DNA of 64,000 nt from Nephrocerus scutellatus (GCA_947095585.1 OX352765.1:88682965-88746964), one strand, 5' to 3'; counted from the stretch's first letter, positions 11,126 to 21,789 are shown. Notes: generated by a model not told the origin, from the letters alone. Numbers and translations: made by a program.

Positions 11126-11209
11126 ATGCCAAAAAATTATCTACCAAATAAAAAAAAATTTTGGTCATTTCATAATTTTATATGTGTTTTATTCAAAAAA
11201 AAAATCGGC

Positions 11210-11231
11210 AACCTCTTAAAAAAACACCCGT
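11210..11231 (-). repeat. right terminal inverted repeat of the DD41D mariner
   Basis: Reverse complement begins ACGGGTGTTTTTTTAAGAGG, pairing with the left end; followed by TA at 11232-11233. Confidence 0.9.
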
Positions 11232-11233
11232 TA

Positions 11234-12240
11234 TTATTAAGCATACTATAGGAGTGTCGCGCCTTGTTTACACGAGAGCACACATCCGAGTCAGCACCAC
11301 CATTTTTTGACATCCAGCTGCCCAAATAACAAAACTTATCGACTTCCTCTATCTGATGTCCGTCAATCGAGAGATCACATGTTCCACTAACGTTAACGCG
11401 AAGTAGTTTTGTCTGTGAGACGTTCATTTTTAAACCCACTTTGTTAGCGTGGAGTTCTAGTGAGTTTAATTTTCGCTCCATGTCACCTAGCGATTGTGAT
11501 AGGAGACAGATATCATCGGCATAGTCCAGGTCTTCTAGGCGGTGATAAACATTCCATGGCAAACCCGATGGAGTACGTGTTACTATTTTCATCACCCAGT
11601 CGATGGCAATTGTGAAAAGCAATGGTGAGAGGATGCAACCTTGTTTGACCACCGAGTAGATGTTGAAAGGTGAGCCAAGATGACCGTTATGAATGACACG
11701 GCATGTTGAGTCGCGGTACAGCTCCTTAATGATGTTAATGATATTTTCCGGAACACCATAGCTAGACAAAATCTGCCATATCATGTTTCGGCCCACGCTA
11801 TCAAAAGCGCGTTTAAAATCTGCGAAACCATATACAGAGGAGAGCGAAACTCAACTGACGATTCAATGAATATACGCGGGGTGTTAATTTGATCGGTTTG
11901 GACGAAATCCTGCTTGTTCATTTCTCAAAATTGGCTCTAACGCATTCCGTAAGCGCCTAGCTATTATAGAGAAGATCACTTTGTTTATGGTGTTTAGCAG
12001 GGTAATTCCTCTTCAGTTTTCGCAATTGCTCAAATCACCTTTGTTGGAGAGTTTCTCTATTAAGCCTTCTTTTAACGACGATGGAATGGATTCAGATTCC
12101 CAGATATCTTGATATATCGCATGCAATGTTAACTTGACGTCGGCTTGGTGGAGTTCTGCGTAGATGTTGTCATTGCCTGCTGCTTTACCTGATTGCAGTG
12201 AACGAATTCTCGTCCTTATCTCATCCAACGAAAGAGTAGC
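11234..12240 (-). mobile_element. RTE-B non-LTR element, RT part
   Basis: Minus strand in order: SLQSGKAAGNDNIYAEL, DLSNCENWRGITLLNT, ILRNEQAGFRP, DFKRAFDSVGR (motif A), KQGCILSPLLF (motif B), LDYADDICLLSQS (motif C), then DKFCYLGSWMS and NKARHSYSMLNN at the mariner junction. It is 5'-truncated near 12240: no endonuclease is present, and a different sequence follows. A frameshift/stop region lies around 11800-11950, between two open stretches. RT catalytic residues are intact. RTE-B is related to but clearly distinct from RTE-A; it shares the C-terminal basic domain layout. Confidence 0.85.
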
Positions 12241-12289
12241 GACTATTAGGGTGCATATGTGGGTTGATGGACGTGCCTGGCGAAGTACA

Positions 12290-12425
12290 ATTCAAAACAT
12301 TCTTAAAATGTTGCATGATATATTTCACTCCCTCTGATCTGGCTACTATATACAAGGCTTTTATTCGCCCTAAACTTGAGTACAATTGCCATACGGACGG
12401 AAATCGTAACTTATGGATTTTTCCG
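12290..12425 (+). mobile_element. CR1/Jockey-type scrap
   Basis: The plus strand encodes, with a frame slip, a stretch like YFTPSDLATIYKAFIRPKLE, the same region as 63080-63120 (MYFTPSDLATIYKAG). About 130 bases; no flanking element parts were recognised. Confidence 0.7.
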
Positions 12426-12429
12426 ACCC

Positions 12430-12727
12430 AGATCATGTAGCTGGTTTTTGCTTCCTATAAGTCGGCAAATACTTTATATTGATTAACAAGGGTTATCCAA
12501 CCAAGCAGCAATGTTCTCATCTCCCTAACTCTATCATACCTAGTTTTCTCCATCGCCAACGTAACATCGACACCTTGTCAGCCTAGACTATCAATTTGTT
12601 TCCGAATAATTGTTCCATGTTTGATTGAAAAATTGCAATATCTTTGAGATGGTTTAAGAAATTCTAAGACTTCTGTTCAATATCGAAAGGAGAGTAAAAT
12701 GTGAAATATATCGGACATTTTAAATTA
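12430..12727. other. unassigned DNA between CR1 scrap and RTE-A
   Basis: No gene or recognised element. Its last ~30 bases lead into the tandem-repeat half-unit at 12728-12752. Confidence 0.5.
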
Positions 12728-12752
12728 GAGGTATCAGATATCAGATTTGACG
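12728..12752 (+). repeat. left remnant of the ~120-bp tandem repeat
   Basis: GAGGTATCAGATATCA followed by GATTTGACGTC matches the end of the repeat units at 16143-16166, 16266-16290 and 16366-16387 (..GGTATCAGATATCATTGACGTA). The rest of the array lies beyond the RTE-A element, which therefore inserted into a repeat unit. Confidence 0.8.
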
Positions 12753-12764
12753 TCTTCTTTTTCT

Positions 12765-15764
12765 TTATGTCCTGTATCCCCTTATGGGTCCTAGGGCCTC
12801 TACTACGCCTACGCGCCATCGCGTGCGGTTCCTGGCAATGAGCTTCAGCTCTCTCCAACTCTTCCCCAATTGCCGTGCCTCCTCCTCAACTGTTCTGCGC
12901 CATGTATTTCTCGGACGACCCGTTCTTCTACCATCCTGAGATAACGGGTTCCATTGCATTGCGTAGTTTGCTATGGAACTGTCGCCTTTTCGGAGTGTAT
13001 GACCAATCCACTGCCACTTCCGTCGTTGGATGGTTGTGCCTATTGGTTCCTGACCCGTTCTCTGGTAAAGATGTTCGTTAGAGATACGGTTAGGCCAGAA
13101 AACCCTTAAGATGTTCCGTAGGCACCTATTTACAAATGTTTGTAATCTTTTTGTGATAGTAGCGGTCACCTTCCAAGTGCTGCACCCATACAACAGCACA
13201 GATTCAACATTTGAGCGGAACAGTCGCAACTTGGTGTTTAAGCTGATCGCATTGCTTCGCCATATCATGGACATCATTCCAAACACCGATTTTGCTTTGC
13301 CGATTCGGTTGGCAATGTCCTGTTCGGTTCCACCTTCGGTCGAGACAATACTCCCAAGATATTGGAAACTCTCTACTCTCTCTACCGGCTGTCCAGCAAT
13401 GTTAACATGAGTAACTGAGCTAGTGCCGAGGTTGATGATTTTGGTTTTGGCAGTATTAATCTTCAAACCCGCAACATTTGCCTCCCTCTCCACATTTGTT
13501 GTCATTTGGTGCAGCTCCATAATTCTATGTGAGAGTAAACAAACGTCGTCAGCGTAATCCAGATGTTTGAGTTGAGATGTAAGAGTCCAACGAATTCCTC
13601 CGTTTCCAGTAGATAAAGCTGCGCGAAGTACATCGCTAATCACCAACAAAAAAAGTATCGGCGATAGAATGCAACCTTGTCGTACCCCACTTAGGATCTC
13701 GAATTCCTCTGACAGCTTTCCTCTATGCAGCACATGACATTTAGAGCCATCATAGGTTGCTTTAATAATAGCTATTAGTTTATTGGGTATACCTCTCCTG
13801 CGCAAGGCGAGCCAGATAAACTGTCTGTTGACACTGTCAAACGCCTTCTCAAAATCGATGAACAGCAGGTGCAGTGGTGACCGGAATTCAACGCACTGTT
13901 CAATAATGATCCGCAGGGTGTTTATGTGGTCTACACAGGAGGATCCAGTGCGGAAACCTGCTTGTTCGGCATCGAGTGTATCTTCCAGATGTTCCTTAAT
14001 ACGTTCAAGTACTACTTTGGCTATTACTTTTGCAACTGCAGGGAGAACGCAAATGCCTCTCCAGTTTTCGCACTCCATAAGACTACCTTTTTTAGGGAGC
14101 TTGACAATCATTCCCTTCTTCCACTCTTCGGGGAAACTTTCTACCTCCCAAGCTCTCTCTACAAGAGGATATAAAAGCTCTGCTGATGTCGTTGGAGCTG
14201 CACGCAGAAGCTCTGCGGGTATACCATCTAGTCCTACCGACTTGTTGTTCTTTAGTGCGTTAATCGCGGTAGCGATCTCGTCTTTACTGGGAGTTGAGGT
14301 GCGAATTCGGGAAATTGTTACTTCCGGCATTTCCGCTTGATTTAGGTGCATATCGTTAGCAAATACACGGTTAAGGACCGTAGAGAAATGCTCCTTCCAT
14401 CGCTTGAGCTGCTCCTCATCTGAAACGAGTACGGTACCATCTAGGCCTTTCACCGGATGTAGGCTAGAGCGGTGACCACCTGTCAGCTCTTTGGTGATTC
14501 TGTAAACGGTTCTGCTATCGCACCGGCTCGCTGCTTCCTCTGCTTCTGAGGCCAGGTTGTTAATATAGTTACGTTTGTCACGTCTTACACTACGCTGCAC
14601 TTCTCTCATTTTTCTTCGATACATGGACTCTAGCTCACTCCTCGCTGCTGCTGGGATATCTACAATACGAGCTTTAAGTAGTTTACGTTCTTCAATCCGC
14701 CTCCAGGTATCTTCGGTAAGCCACGTGCTGTGCCTTGCCTGGCTTCTACCAACAATACTTTCCGCTCCAGATGTGAAAACATTTTTCACAGCCTTCCAAT
14801 GTTCCTGGATGGTTGTCGGCAGTGAGCTGCTGATTGCTTCCACTCCTTGCGATAAATGATCCCTTAATTGTTGGCGTACTGAGGGGATCTTTAGCCGGTC
14901 GATGTTATACCTAGGCATTCGGATGGTATTGCGGATTCTATGAACTGATGCAGTACGTAACTGGACAGTAGCTACCATAAGGTGATGATCACGTACCATA
15001 CCCATGTCGGCTCCTCGTCTGTTTCGGACGTCTAACAGACAGCTCCTAAAACGTCTGCTGATCGCCACATGGTCGATTTGGTTGGATGATGATTGCCTGT
15101 CAGTTGACACCCAGCTGACCTTGTGGCAAGTCTTATGCTCAAACATGGTGCCTCCTATAACAAGGTTGTTGGTGTTGCAGAAATCAACAAATCTTTCACC
15201 ATTGTCATTTCGTTCGCCGAGGCCGTGCTTCCCAATCACATGCTTGAGTCCTTCATTGTCGTTGCCAACCTTGGCATTCAAATCCCCCATCACGATGACG
15301 ATATCTCCGTTCGGCGTTGCGTTGAATACAGCGTATAGTTGATTGTAGAAGTTGTCCTTTTCATCCTCAGTCGAGGGATTCGTTGGGGCGTAGCACTGTA
15401 TGATCGTGACGCGCCGTACTCTAGTCCGAAATCTGGCCGATATGATCCTATCACTATGCGGGTGCCAGGAAATTAGGCCTCTACGTGCTGTTGGCGTTAG
15501 CAGCAGACCCACTCCAGATTCACGGGTACTGCCGGAGGGTTTGCCAGAGTAGAGTAGCACAGTGTTACACGTTGGGGATTGGTACTCTCCCGCGTCGAAC
15601 CATCTTACTTCACTCACTCCCAGTATGTCCAAATTATATCGAAGAAACTCACGTTCCAGTTGAAGAAATCTGGCATTATGAGGTCCTTCACTGCCAGAGT
15701 CAAGGAGCGTCCTCACATTCCAGAAACCAATCTTAGTCCGGGTACAATAGCCAAAAGTCGTCAT
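12765..15764 (-). CDS. RTE-A endonuclease/reverse transcriptase, intact
   Basis: 999 residues, ATG at 15762-15764, TAA at 12765-12767, no internal stop. Residues about 10-270 are an apurinic-type endonuclease: FWNVRTL (Asn16), SEVRW (Glu52), GDLNAK (Asp161, Asn163), NQIDHV (Asp231-His232) and RDHHLM (Asp259-His260). A basic linker (about 275-470) follows. RT runs from about 495: GLDGIPAELL, CENWRGICVLP, EQAGFRTGSS, FIDFEKAFDS (Asp637), VRQGCILSPILF and YADDV (Asp739-Asp740). The C-terminal domain holds VLLYGCSTW and GRRTGRPRNTWRR. The protein nicks target DNA and primes reverse transcription there. All expected catalytic residues are visible, so it could be functional. The product resembles proteins often labelled craniofacial-development-protein-2-like, which are RTE ORFs. 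Confidence 0.92.
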   Translation of the reverse strand: MTTFGYCTRTKIGFWNVRTLLDSGSEGPHNARFLQLEREFLRYNLDILGVSEVRWFDAGEYQSPTCNTVLLYSGKPSGSTRESGVGLLLTPTARRGLISWHPHSDRIISARFRTRVRRVTIIQCYAPTNPSTEDEKDNFYNQLYAVFNATPNGDIVIVMGDLNAKVGNDNEGLKHVIGKHGLGERNDNGERFVDFCNTNNLVIGGTMFEHKTCHKVSWVSTDRQSSSNQIDHVAISRRFRSCLLDVRNRRGADMGMVRDHHLMVATVQLRTASVHRIRNTIRMPRYNIDRLKIPSVRQQLRDHLSQGVEAISSSLPTTIQEHWKAVKNVFTSGAESIVGRSQARHSTWLTEDTWRRIEERKLLKARIVDIPAAARSELESMYRRKMREVQRSVRRDKRNYINNLASEAEEAASRCDSRTVYRITKELTGGHRSSLHPVKGLDGTVLVSDEEQLKRWKEHFSTVLNRVFANDMHLNQAEMPEVTISRIRTSTPSKDEIATAINALKNNKSVGLDGIPAELLRAAPTTSAELLYPLVERAWEVESFPEEWKKGMIVKLPKKGSLMECENWRGICVLPAVAKVIAKVVLERIKEHLEDTLDAEQAGFRTGSSCVDHINTLRIIIEQCVEFRSPLHLLFIDFEKAFDSVNRQFIWLALRRRGIPNKLIAIIKATYDGSKCHVLHRGKLSEEFEILSGVRQGCILSPILFLLVISDVLRAALSTGNGGIRWTLTSQLKHLDYADDVCLLSHRIMELHQMTTNVEREANVAGLKINTAKTKIINLGTSSVTHVNIAGQPVERVESFQYLGSIVSTEGGTEQDIANRIGKAKSVFGMMSMIWRSNAISLNTKLRLFRSNVESVLLYGCSTWKVTATITKRLQTFVNRCLRNILRVFWPNRISNEHLYQRTGQEPIGTTIQRRKWQWIGHTLRKGDSSIANYAMQWNPLSQDGRRTGRPRNTWRRTVEEEARQLGKSWRELKLIARNRTRWRVGVVEALGPIRGYRT

Positions 15765-16048
15765 TATTCGATCATTACTTATCCGAGGCGTTGTGTCAGT
15801 TTCAGTAGCGGGTATTTTTCGGTACCGCAGGGTGCTAGCCCACGTTACCTAGACTAGAAACGCTAGACCGTTCGCACTTGCAGTTTTAGCCTACATGTAT
15901 AAGGATTTATACACATAGTTGCCCGGGGACCACCACGAGGAGGTAGAGCAAGCACTACATCACGAACTTGATTGTTACGCTACTGGCCCAAACCAAGTTT
16001 TGAGCAGTCAGTAGTTTCCCGATCAATCGCAATGCAGATCCCCAGTGT
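15765..16048 (-). promoter_or_regulatory. RTE-A 5' leader, presumed internal promoter
   Basis: The sequence between the ORF start and the tandem-repeat junction has no ORF of note. Active non-LTR elements carry an internal promoter in this position; that function here is inference from location only. Confidence 0.45.
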
Positions 16049-16050
16049 CA

Positions 16051-16432
16051 GTGTCAAATTTTTGGCTATAAAAAGCACCCAATTGTTATAAAAAAAATTT
16101 CATCTAAGGATTCAGAGCAAAATAGTGGCTGAGAGAGTAAATGAGAGGTATCAGACAACATTGACGAACTATGTCAAATTGTTGGCGATAAAAAGCGCAC
16201 TACACAACTGATAAAAAAATTAACATCTAAGGATTGAGAGCATGATAGTGGCTGAGGGAGGGAATGAGAGGTATCAGACAACATTGACGTATAATGTCAA
16301 ATTGTTGGTGATAAAAATTTCATCTAAGGATTCAGAGCAAACTAGGGGCTAAGAGAGAGAACGATAGGTATCAGATATCATTGACGTATGTAGATCTAAG
16401 GATTCAGAGCAAAATAGGGGCAACATAGTAAA
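16051..16432 (+). repeat. ~120-bp tandem repeat array interrupted by RTE-A
   Basis: Units begin at about 16051, 16171, 16294 and 16391. The unit reads TGTCAAATTNTTGGCGATAA.., then CATCTAAGGATTCAGAGCA, GTGGCTGAGAGAG and GAGGTATCAGACAACATTGA. The first two units are about 120-123 bp; the third lacks about 25 internal bases; the fourth is partial. A leftover half-unit is at 12728-12752. Confidence 0.85.
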
Positions 16433-18640
16433 GCAGGTACCTCCCCGCTGACTTTCATACCGAAAAAACTAAACCATTATTCACGTTATTCTAAAAATTA
16501 TTTTAGTAAAAGAGGTTTCGAAATCCCAGTCTCAATTCTTGAGTTATGCTGAGAACATCCATACATCCTGATAGGAATTTTGGGTTACCTATTTTTGAGG
16601 TCCAAATTGCCAGAACCGTCGAGAAAACAAGTTTTTTAAGGTACCTTAATATTTTGGTTATTTGGTTTTGAGAGCCAAAATAAAGTAGAATTGTTAAGAA
16701 AACATAAATTCTTCTTCTCGTGAATAGCCATTTGCATCTTTGTTAGTCCTGGAAATTAAGCGATAGAACGAGGTAGTAATGATTTACCGAGAAGGTTGAT
16801 TTTCGATGCAGTTTGGTGCCGAAAAAAATATTCTTTTGTCCATTACATTCATTGGAAGTTATCAGCTGTACCACCCTATAAAAAAACTTTCATACAAAAA
16901 ATTCAGATAACCTTCAGAAATGCAACAACATGCAACTGGTAAACTATTATTCCGTAACGAGAAGAAAACACCTCAACCTTATTTTTCGCACACTTATCCA
17001 TAGCTGTTAGGTTTTTATTTGTTTGTGTTTGTTAGCCTGTGTTCACACCAGAGTAATATTTTTCACCGTCATCCTTTGCGTGATGTGGCATCGTCATTAT
17101 TCGCGAAAAATACTTCAAATTTCTTTGTGTTCTTTAAGTTGCTAAAAGGGCGGACTGGACTGAAAAAAAGTGCGAAATATTTTGCGTCAGAATTTTGTGA
17201 AATATTTGCTTTTCGTTTCTCCTATACATACGAGTCTAACAAAAGTTACGTCATCGGTACACACAGATACTTTGCGTACAACAACGTAACACTTTGCAAA
17301 CACATAACTTTGGTGTGACTTGCGTAGCTATACTTTGAAGTGGTAAACCCTCCGAGACACCCATCCACATTGAAGAATAGGAAATGGAAAATGGAAAATG
17401 GAAAACGGAAAATTATTACGAAATATTTGTTATCGTTCGTGTCGCGACCCAATATTTACATTTTATAATAATAGCTGAACTTCGCAGTCACCTTAGTTCA
17501 CCTTAGTTTCCAGCTGGCTATACCTTCTTAGTTAGTTCGATGGAATAAGGAATTGGTTTTTACCAACCAACAAATGCGAACTGATATAACATTCTATTCG
17601 CAATACAAAACAAAGACAGGATATAAACTCATCCCGCGGCATACCAAGGTATAGAGCAGACAGAGTCAGGGCCAAGCAGATAAAGATTGCGATACTTCAT
17701 AACGAGACATATAACGAATTTATCTGCAGGTGTAATAAATTATATTCCAGCTCAAGTACTGACAATGCTGTACAGAGGTTACATTTGGCGACGACGACGA
17801 TACCTTCGTTTCACCCACAGTGAAGTTTTTTGAGATTCGCAAAGTTTCGTTTTTAGGGAAAATTCCGTGCTAAAGTTTTTAGCATCATCGTTGAGGCTTT
17901 TAATTATATTGTGTGATATATGGCGACAGTTCGGCAGTAATGTAATGATAAAAACAAATCCGCTGATGATAAAGTTTGTTTCACCGTTTTCCAACATCAG
18001 AATCCCAATGGATGACTTCTGTGACAATCATTTAGCATTAAATTCAAGAATTGCTGTAATAAGCGCAGAGATTTATTAGTTTCTAGCATTTATTACCAAT
18101 ATGTAAGCAAAGTAAATATAAAAACCGAAATAATTATTAGTTGTGTCTAAAAAGGCATTTCCCAAAACTTATTTCACTGTACAACCAACTGAGGATGGAA
18201 CGTAATGGTGTTTCAACTAAAATAGTTCAACTTCATCCAACTTTTTACAAAAAAGAAGAAAAGGTAATAAAATGTTTCTTAAATGATACCTTGAAGTCTT
18301 TTAGAATAAGGTTAGCACCCAATCAGCTATACTTTAGCTTGTCACACATGTTCGCACTTTCCATTTCTAATCGCTCCAATAGAAGATGAAAGATAACACA
18401 ACAAGTAACTCCAAAATATTAGCTAAAGTTCTGCTGCTTATTATGTTTTCAAAATATTCGTCATTTGATTCTGTCGACCGTAGACTCCGGAATATGAAAC
18501 TTTCTCTTTTTTTATGATGTGGAATGTATTTATGCACTTTATTAAATAAGAGTTGCCATTCCTCCCTCAAAACTCTGGGAAAATTCTTCTGTTATTGCCT
18601 AGTTGACAACCTTTTTAAGAGACAACACTCTCTCTATGAC
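16433..18640. other. non-coding DNA
   Basis: No gene is supported. It contains a GGAAAAT-type short tandem run at about 17384-17412. Open frames of 60-100 codons (for example around 17019-17318 and 17779-18389) have no motif and occur on both strands. Confidence 0.5.
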
Positions 18641-18647
18641 GGTTGCG

Positions 18648-19195
18648 ACTTCATCATCATATCTGGCTCTAAAACCTAGGTAGATTACTTAACCGGTCAC
18701 GATTTCGAGCCGATGTCATCCAGCATACGTAAAATGTGTTCGTCTTGGTCTCCAACATTCTGTCAGCATAAGCTTAGCCTACCACTCTGTCGTGCGACTT
18801 AAATCCAATTTCCGAGCAGGATCCGCTTTGCTCTTTAGAGCTAAATGTCCTTCCCATTGGATCCTACCAAACTTAATACTTTTCACGATCTTATGTCTCG
18901 TAATAGAAAAGTCTCTGGAATAATCCTTTTCTCATACGGGGCTAACAATTCTCTGTAAGACATTCCTCTCAAATTCGGCTAATAGGTCAGATTACTATTT
19001 GGTAGGCACCCAAGTTTCGAATCTATTATATGTAAATACTAGTATGCCATTAACTTACACACCAAAAGCTTTGATGTTATGGTTAAATTCCTTTATTTGA
19101 AGAAACTTGGCGGACTATATTTGTATTTGTGGGTTCTAAGCAACAATGCTAGTATTTCTGGTCCCATTCTTTTATCAACTGCACAATAGTTTAAC
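18648..19195 (-). mobile_element. RTE-C 3' piece, heavily mutated
   Basis: The DNA aligns with 1131-1674: it shares GATTTCGAGCCGATGTCATC, CATAAGCTTAGCCTACCACT-like sequence and ATGGTTAAATTCCT. The minus-strand 3' end reads GGTTTTAGAGCCAGATATGATGATGA, the same (ATG)n tail. No open frame survives, so it is one of the older copies. Confidence 0.75.
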
Positions 19196-19224
19196 AATTA
19201 CACTGCTACAAAATGTTTGTCTGT

Positions 19225-19885
19225 ATTTTCGACCACTTTGAGGTCTTTTTGAGCTAAAATTTTGTGAGTGTCTAAGTCCAAAATAGCATTTTTTATATCC
19301 GAAAATGACGCGTGTTGCGTGTGGCAAATGTGATGGGTTAACATTTTTTTTTCGACTTCTTTGAAGTCTTTCTTAACCAACTTCCACACGACCTTGAGAG
19401 TTAAAAGTATTGTAAGTATTTAAGTCCAACATACCGTCTTTTATATTTCACGTATGAGGTGTGTCAAGTTTCGCGTGTGGCACGTGTGATGGTTTGAAAT
19501 GTCGCCATTTTCTCGTTTTTTTTAGATCTTTTTTAACGACCTTTAGCACGACCTAAAGGGCTGAAATTTTGTGAGCGGCTCAATTTCACGGGCCCATTTT
19601 GATATGCCGCTTTTGACGCGTGTGGCGCGTGTGATGGGTTGAAAAACATTTTTTATTTCGACATCTTTGAGGTCCTTTTTAACCAACTTCCACACGACCT
19701 AGAGAGCTGAAATTTTGCGGTGTCTAAGTCCAAAATAGCATTTTTTATATTCCGGGCATGACGCGTGTCGCATGTCGCCTGCGTCGTGTGTGATTGGTTG
19801 AAATTTTCGACTTCTTTGCGGTCCTTTTTTAACCACTTTTCACGTATGACGCGTGTCACATTTGTGATGTTTTTTACCAAATAAT
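19225..19885. repeat. ~150-bp satellite-like tandem array
   Basis: About 4.5 divergent units starting near 19227, 19353, 19510, 19659 and 19809 (spacings about 126, 157, 149 and 150). Recurrent blocks are CGACTTCTTTGAGGTCCTTT, AACCAACTTCCACACGACCT, AAATTTTG, GTGTCTAAGTCCAAAATAGC and a GC-richer GACGCGTGTCGCGTGTGGC-like block before TGTGATGGGTTGAAA. The two minus-strand open frames here (for example 19198-19389) are a by-product of the repeat. Confidence 0.85.
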
Positions 19886-20094
19886 CAACGACTCTGTGGC
19901 GTGTTTCGATATTTCAAGATGACACATTGTACCTGAAAAACGAAGTTTCTGGATGATAGCATTTTGTAAAGCTCTTGGGATTCTAGAAATGTTATCTGGG
20001 AATGATGTCTTTGTAAGCCATCATCTCAATAAGCTTAGAAAAGAGTTCTCCTTTCACCGTTACATCAGAGATAACGGTAATAACTCTCTCCAAC

Positions 20095-20960
20095 GCTATT
20101 GGAGGATAGTATGTCCTTAGTGGCAGAGTTTCGCAGATCTGCCCACGAACATATTGCCTTGTGGAAAATACGTCTCCTTAACCAGATCAACCAAGACAGT
20201 CACATAGAATGAGCCCGGATGTTTCATCCTCCTCCAATCAGAAGGTACATTACGTGTTTGAGACCAGATTACTTTTTCTAAGGTGATATCGCAAGGCACA
20301 GTGTCCTGCGAGAAAGCTCACTAGCTTTCTGATGCTATCCTTGTCTAGATCAAGGATTTCCTTATAGGAAAAGGGCCTGATTAACCGTTTGTATAGTCTA
20401 AGCCCAGGGATATTATTACAGTGTACCAGACGAAGTCTACCTTCCCATATATGAATCAGTAAGGTTCCGGTCCTAAGAACGTAGCTTCTGAACCAGCCCA
20501 GTATAGTTCATCTGCATATTTGTTGCTTACAATTCTCTGGTGACCAGGTACCCAACCAAGTTTTACCCTGTTAAGCTCCGCCGGGGATTGCAGTTCATCT
20601 TAGCAGCATTTAATTGATTTAGAGTCCATTATGTTGGATCATAGCGCTTTCAGTACTGCATGACTATCTGAAAAGATATAAATCGTAGTGCCTATAATAC
20701 CTTAGTAAGGTTTATCCTAGCGCAGCCTCAATGGCATGGAGCTCCGCTTGGAAAACAGTGGGACTCATACCCATTGGTATTGAGACTTTGGTTTTGGGTC
20801 CAAATACCCCAGCTCCCACTCTAGAATCCATCTTCGATCCGTCTGTTTACAAGACGAAACCTTTATTGTCCAAATAACCTGCCGAAACAGTACTCCTTGG
20901 CCATGGTGTCCAGGATAGTACAAAAGTTTGATTTATCTCTGTCTGTTCTGTTTTGTCTAT
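20095..20960 (-). mobile_element. LOA/I-type element, RNase H and 3' part
   Basis: The minus strand aligns with the plus-strand copy at 44400-45190: RNase H pieces (the region of AGCTCCATGCCATTGAGG-like sequence, IIGTTIYIF and the SDS.A.LKAL motif), GWVPGHQ, then the RLVHWDNN..-type region and the piece shared with CTTTTCCTATAAGGAAATCC near 44920. Many stops. The Cys/His region is interrupted. The RT part is missing. Confidence 0.75.
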
Positions 20961-20964
20961 TTTG

Positions 20965-21370
20965 CCTATCTGAGGAACGTATGATGGGCATCTTCTTTCT
21001 GGTATTTCAAGCTTTTCGAACATGAAAAATGTAAGAAAAGTCCGAAATAGAAAGAATAGAGAATAGAAGATAGTCAAGTAGTTGTCCGATCATCTTTTCA
21101 CGAAAATAGCAGCGGTCCCTTTATTAAAAGAGAATTTACGGTGTAATATGTTTCACAGCGATGTAACTTTTGAATACAAAAAAAACCCCAAACTATATGA
21201 GCTCAAATAAGATTTAATTGTTTCTTGTGATCCGCAGGACCTATCGAATTGTCCATATAAACATATTAGCTATATAGTTTCAAATTAGATTATGCAAAGA
21301 TAAAAAGGACTTACAACAACTGATGTTCAATGTTTTCTCCGTGTACGTTTAAGTAATGAGTTCTTGGTGT
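20965..21370. other. non-coding DNA
   Basis: No gene or recognisable repeat seen. Confidence 0.5.
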
Positions 21371-21374
21371 CTTT

Positions 21375-21470
21375 AAAAGAAACTTAATAACAATATTTTG
21401 GTGCGGCAGACTGTTGGGTCCAAAGCCTAGCTTCTCGATGCCATTTGTGTTGTGCACGTATATTTTTTTA
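21375..21470 (-). mobile_element. 3' fragment of the tRNA-derived SINE
   Basis: GTTGGGTCCAAAGCCTAGCT.. and CCATTTGTGTTGTGCAC match 57205-57255 closely. In SINE orientation it ends in an ATTGTTATTA-type tail, as does the 57-kb copy. The tRNA-like head is missing here. Confidence 0.65.
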
Positions 21471-21789
21471 CACAGATGGAAACTTAAACTTACGAATAAA
21501 ACATTTGATTGAAAAGGAATGAACCTTTTTGGGGAATCTTGATGGAATGGATGGATTAATATAATTAAAATTGTTTTTTGAAAACTATGAAAGCCCACAA
21601 CAGACCCACCCATGCATGACTTACTTATTTTCTCTTTTTCTATCTAACCTAACCTGCCACAAAAGATATGTGGTTTAGATTTTTTTAGACTTCAGGTGAA
21701 CAGAACTTTTGCACATAAATTGACATAAGGTTGTTTAAAGAATTTATTTCAAAATGGTGTGTTTAAGTTTTTCTTTAAATTGTACACCA

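Larger units (their letters stand above)
9926..11233 (+). mobile_element. complete mariner-superfamily transposon (DD41D type)
   Basis: TA target duplications lie at 9926-9927 and 11232-11233. Terminal inverted repeats of 22 bp (9928-9949 and 11210-11231; AAGGGTGTTTTTTTAGGAGG.. versus ACGGGTGTTTTTTTAAGAGG..) differ at two positions. Element length is 1304 bp, with one uninterrupted transposase gene between the ends. It cleanly splits an RTE-B element whose frame resumes on the other side. Nearly identical ends, an intact ORF and a precise TA duplication indicate recent insertion. The D-to-D spacing of 41 matches the rosa group described in tephritid flies. Confidence 0.93.
12752..16048 (-). 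mobile_element. near full-length RTE-A non-LTR retrotransposon
   Basis: About 3.3 kb on the minus strand: a ~285-base 5' leader (16048 to 15765), one 999-residue ORF, and a very short 3' region ending in an A/G-rich simple tail (ACATAAAGAAAAAGAAGA). One ORF with endonuclease plus RT, a tiny 3' UTR and a simple-repeat tail are RTE hallmarks, and the length fits. Both flanks belong to one tandem-repeat family, which brackets the element tightly. No clear target duplication could be read. Two damaged relatives (1944-2823 and 21790-22708) share orientation. It is the most complete retroelement in the window. Confidence 0.85.

Noticed and set aside
13783..14340. 185-codon plus-strand open frame
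   Set aside because: It lies wholly antisense to the intact RTE-A ORF; its translation has no motif and is explained by the codon bias of the opposite strand.
17019..17318. 99-codon open frame
   Set aside because: It starts with a non-ATG codon, has no motif and shows no relation to neighbours.
19198..19880. Two minus-strand open frames sharing the motif IKNAILDLDT
   Set aside because: The shared motif comes from the ~150-bp tandem repeat, not from a protein family.
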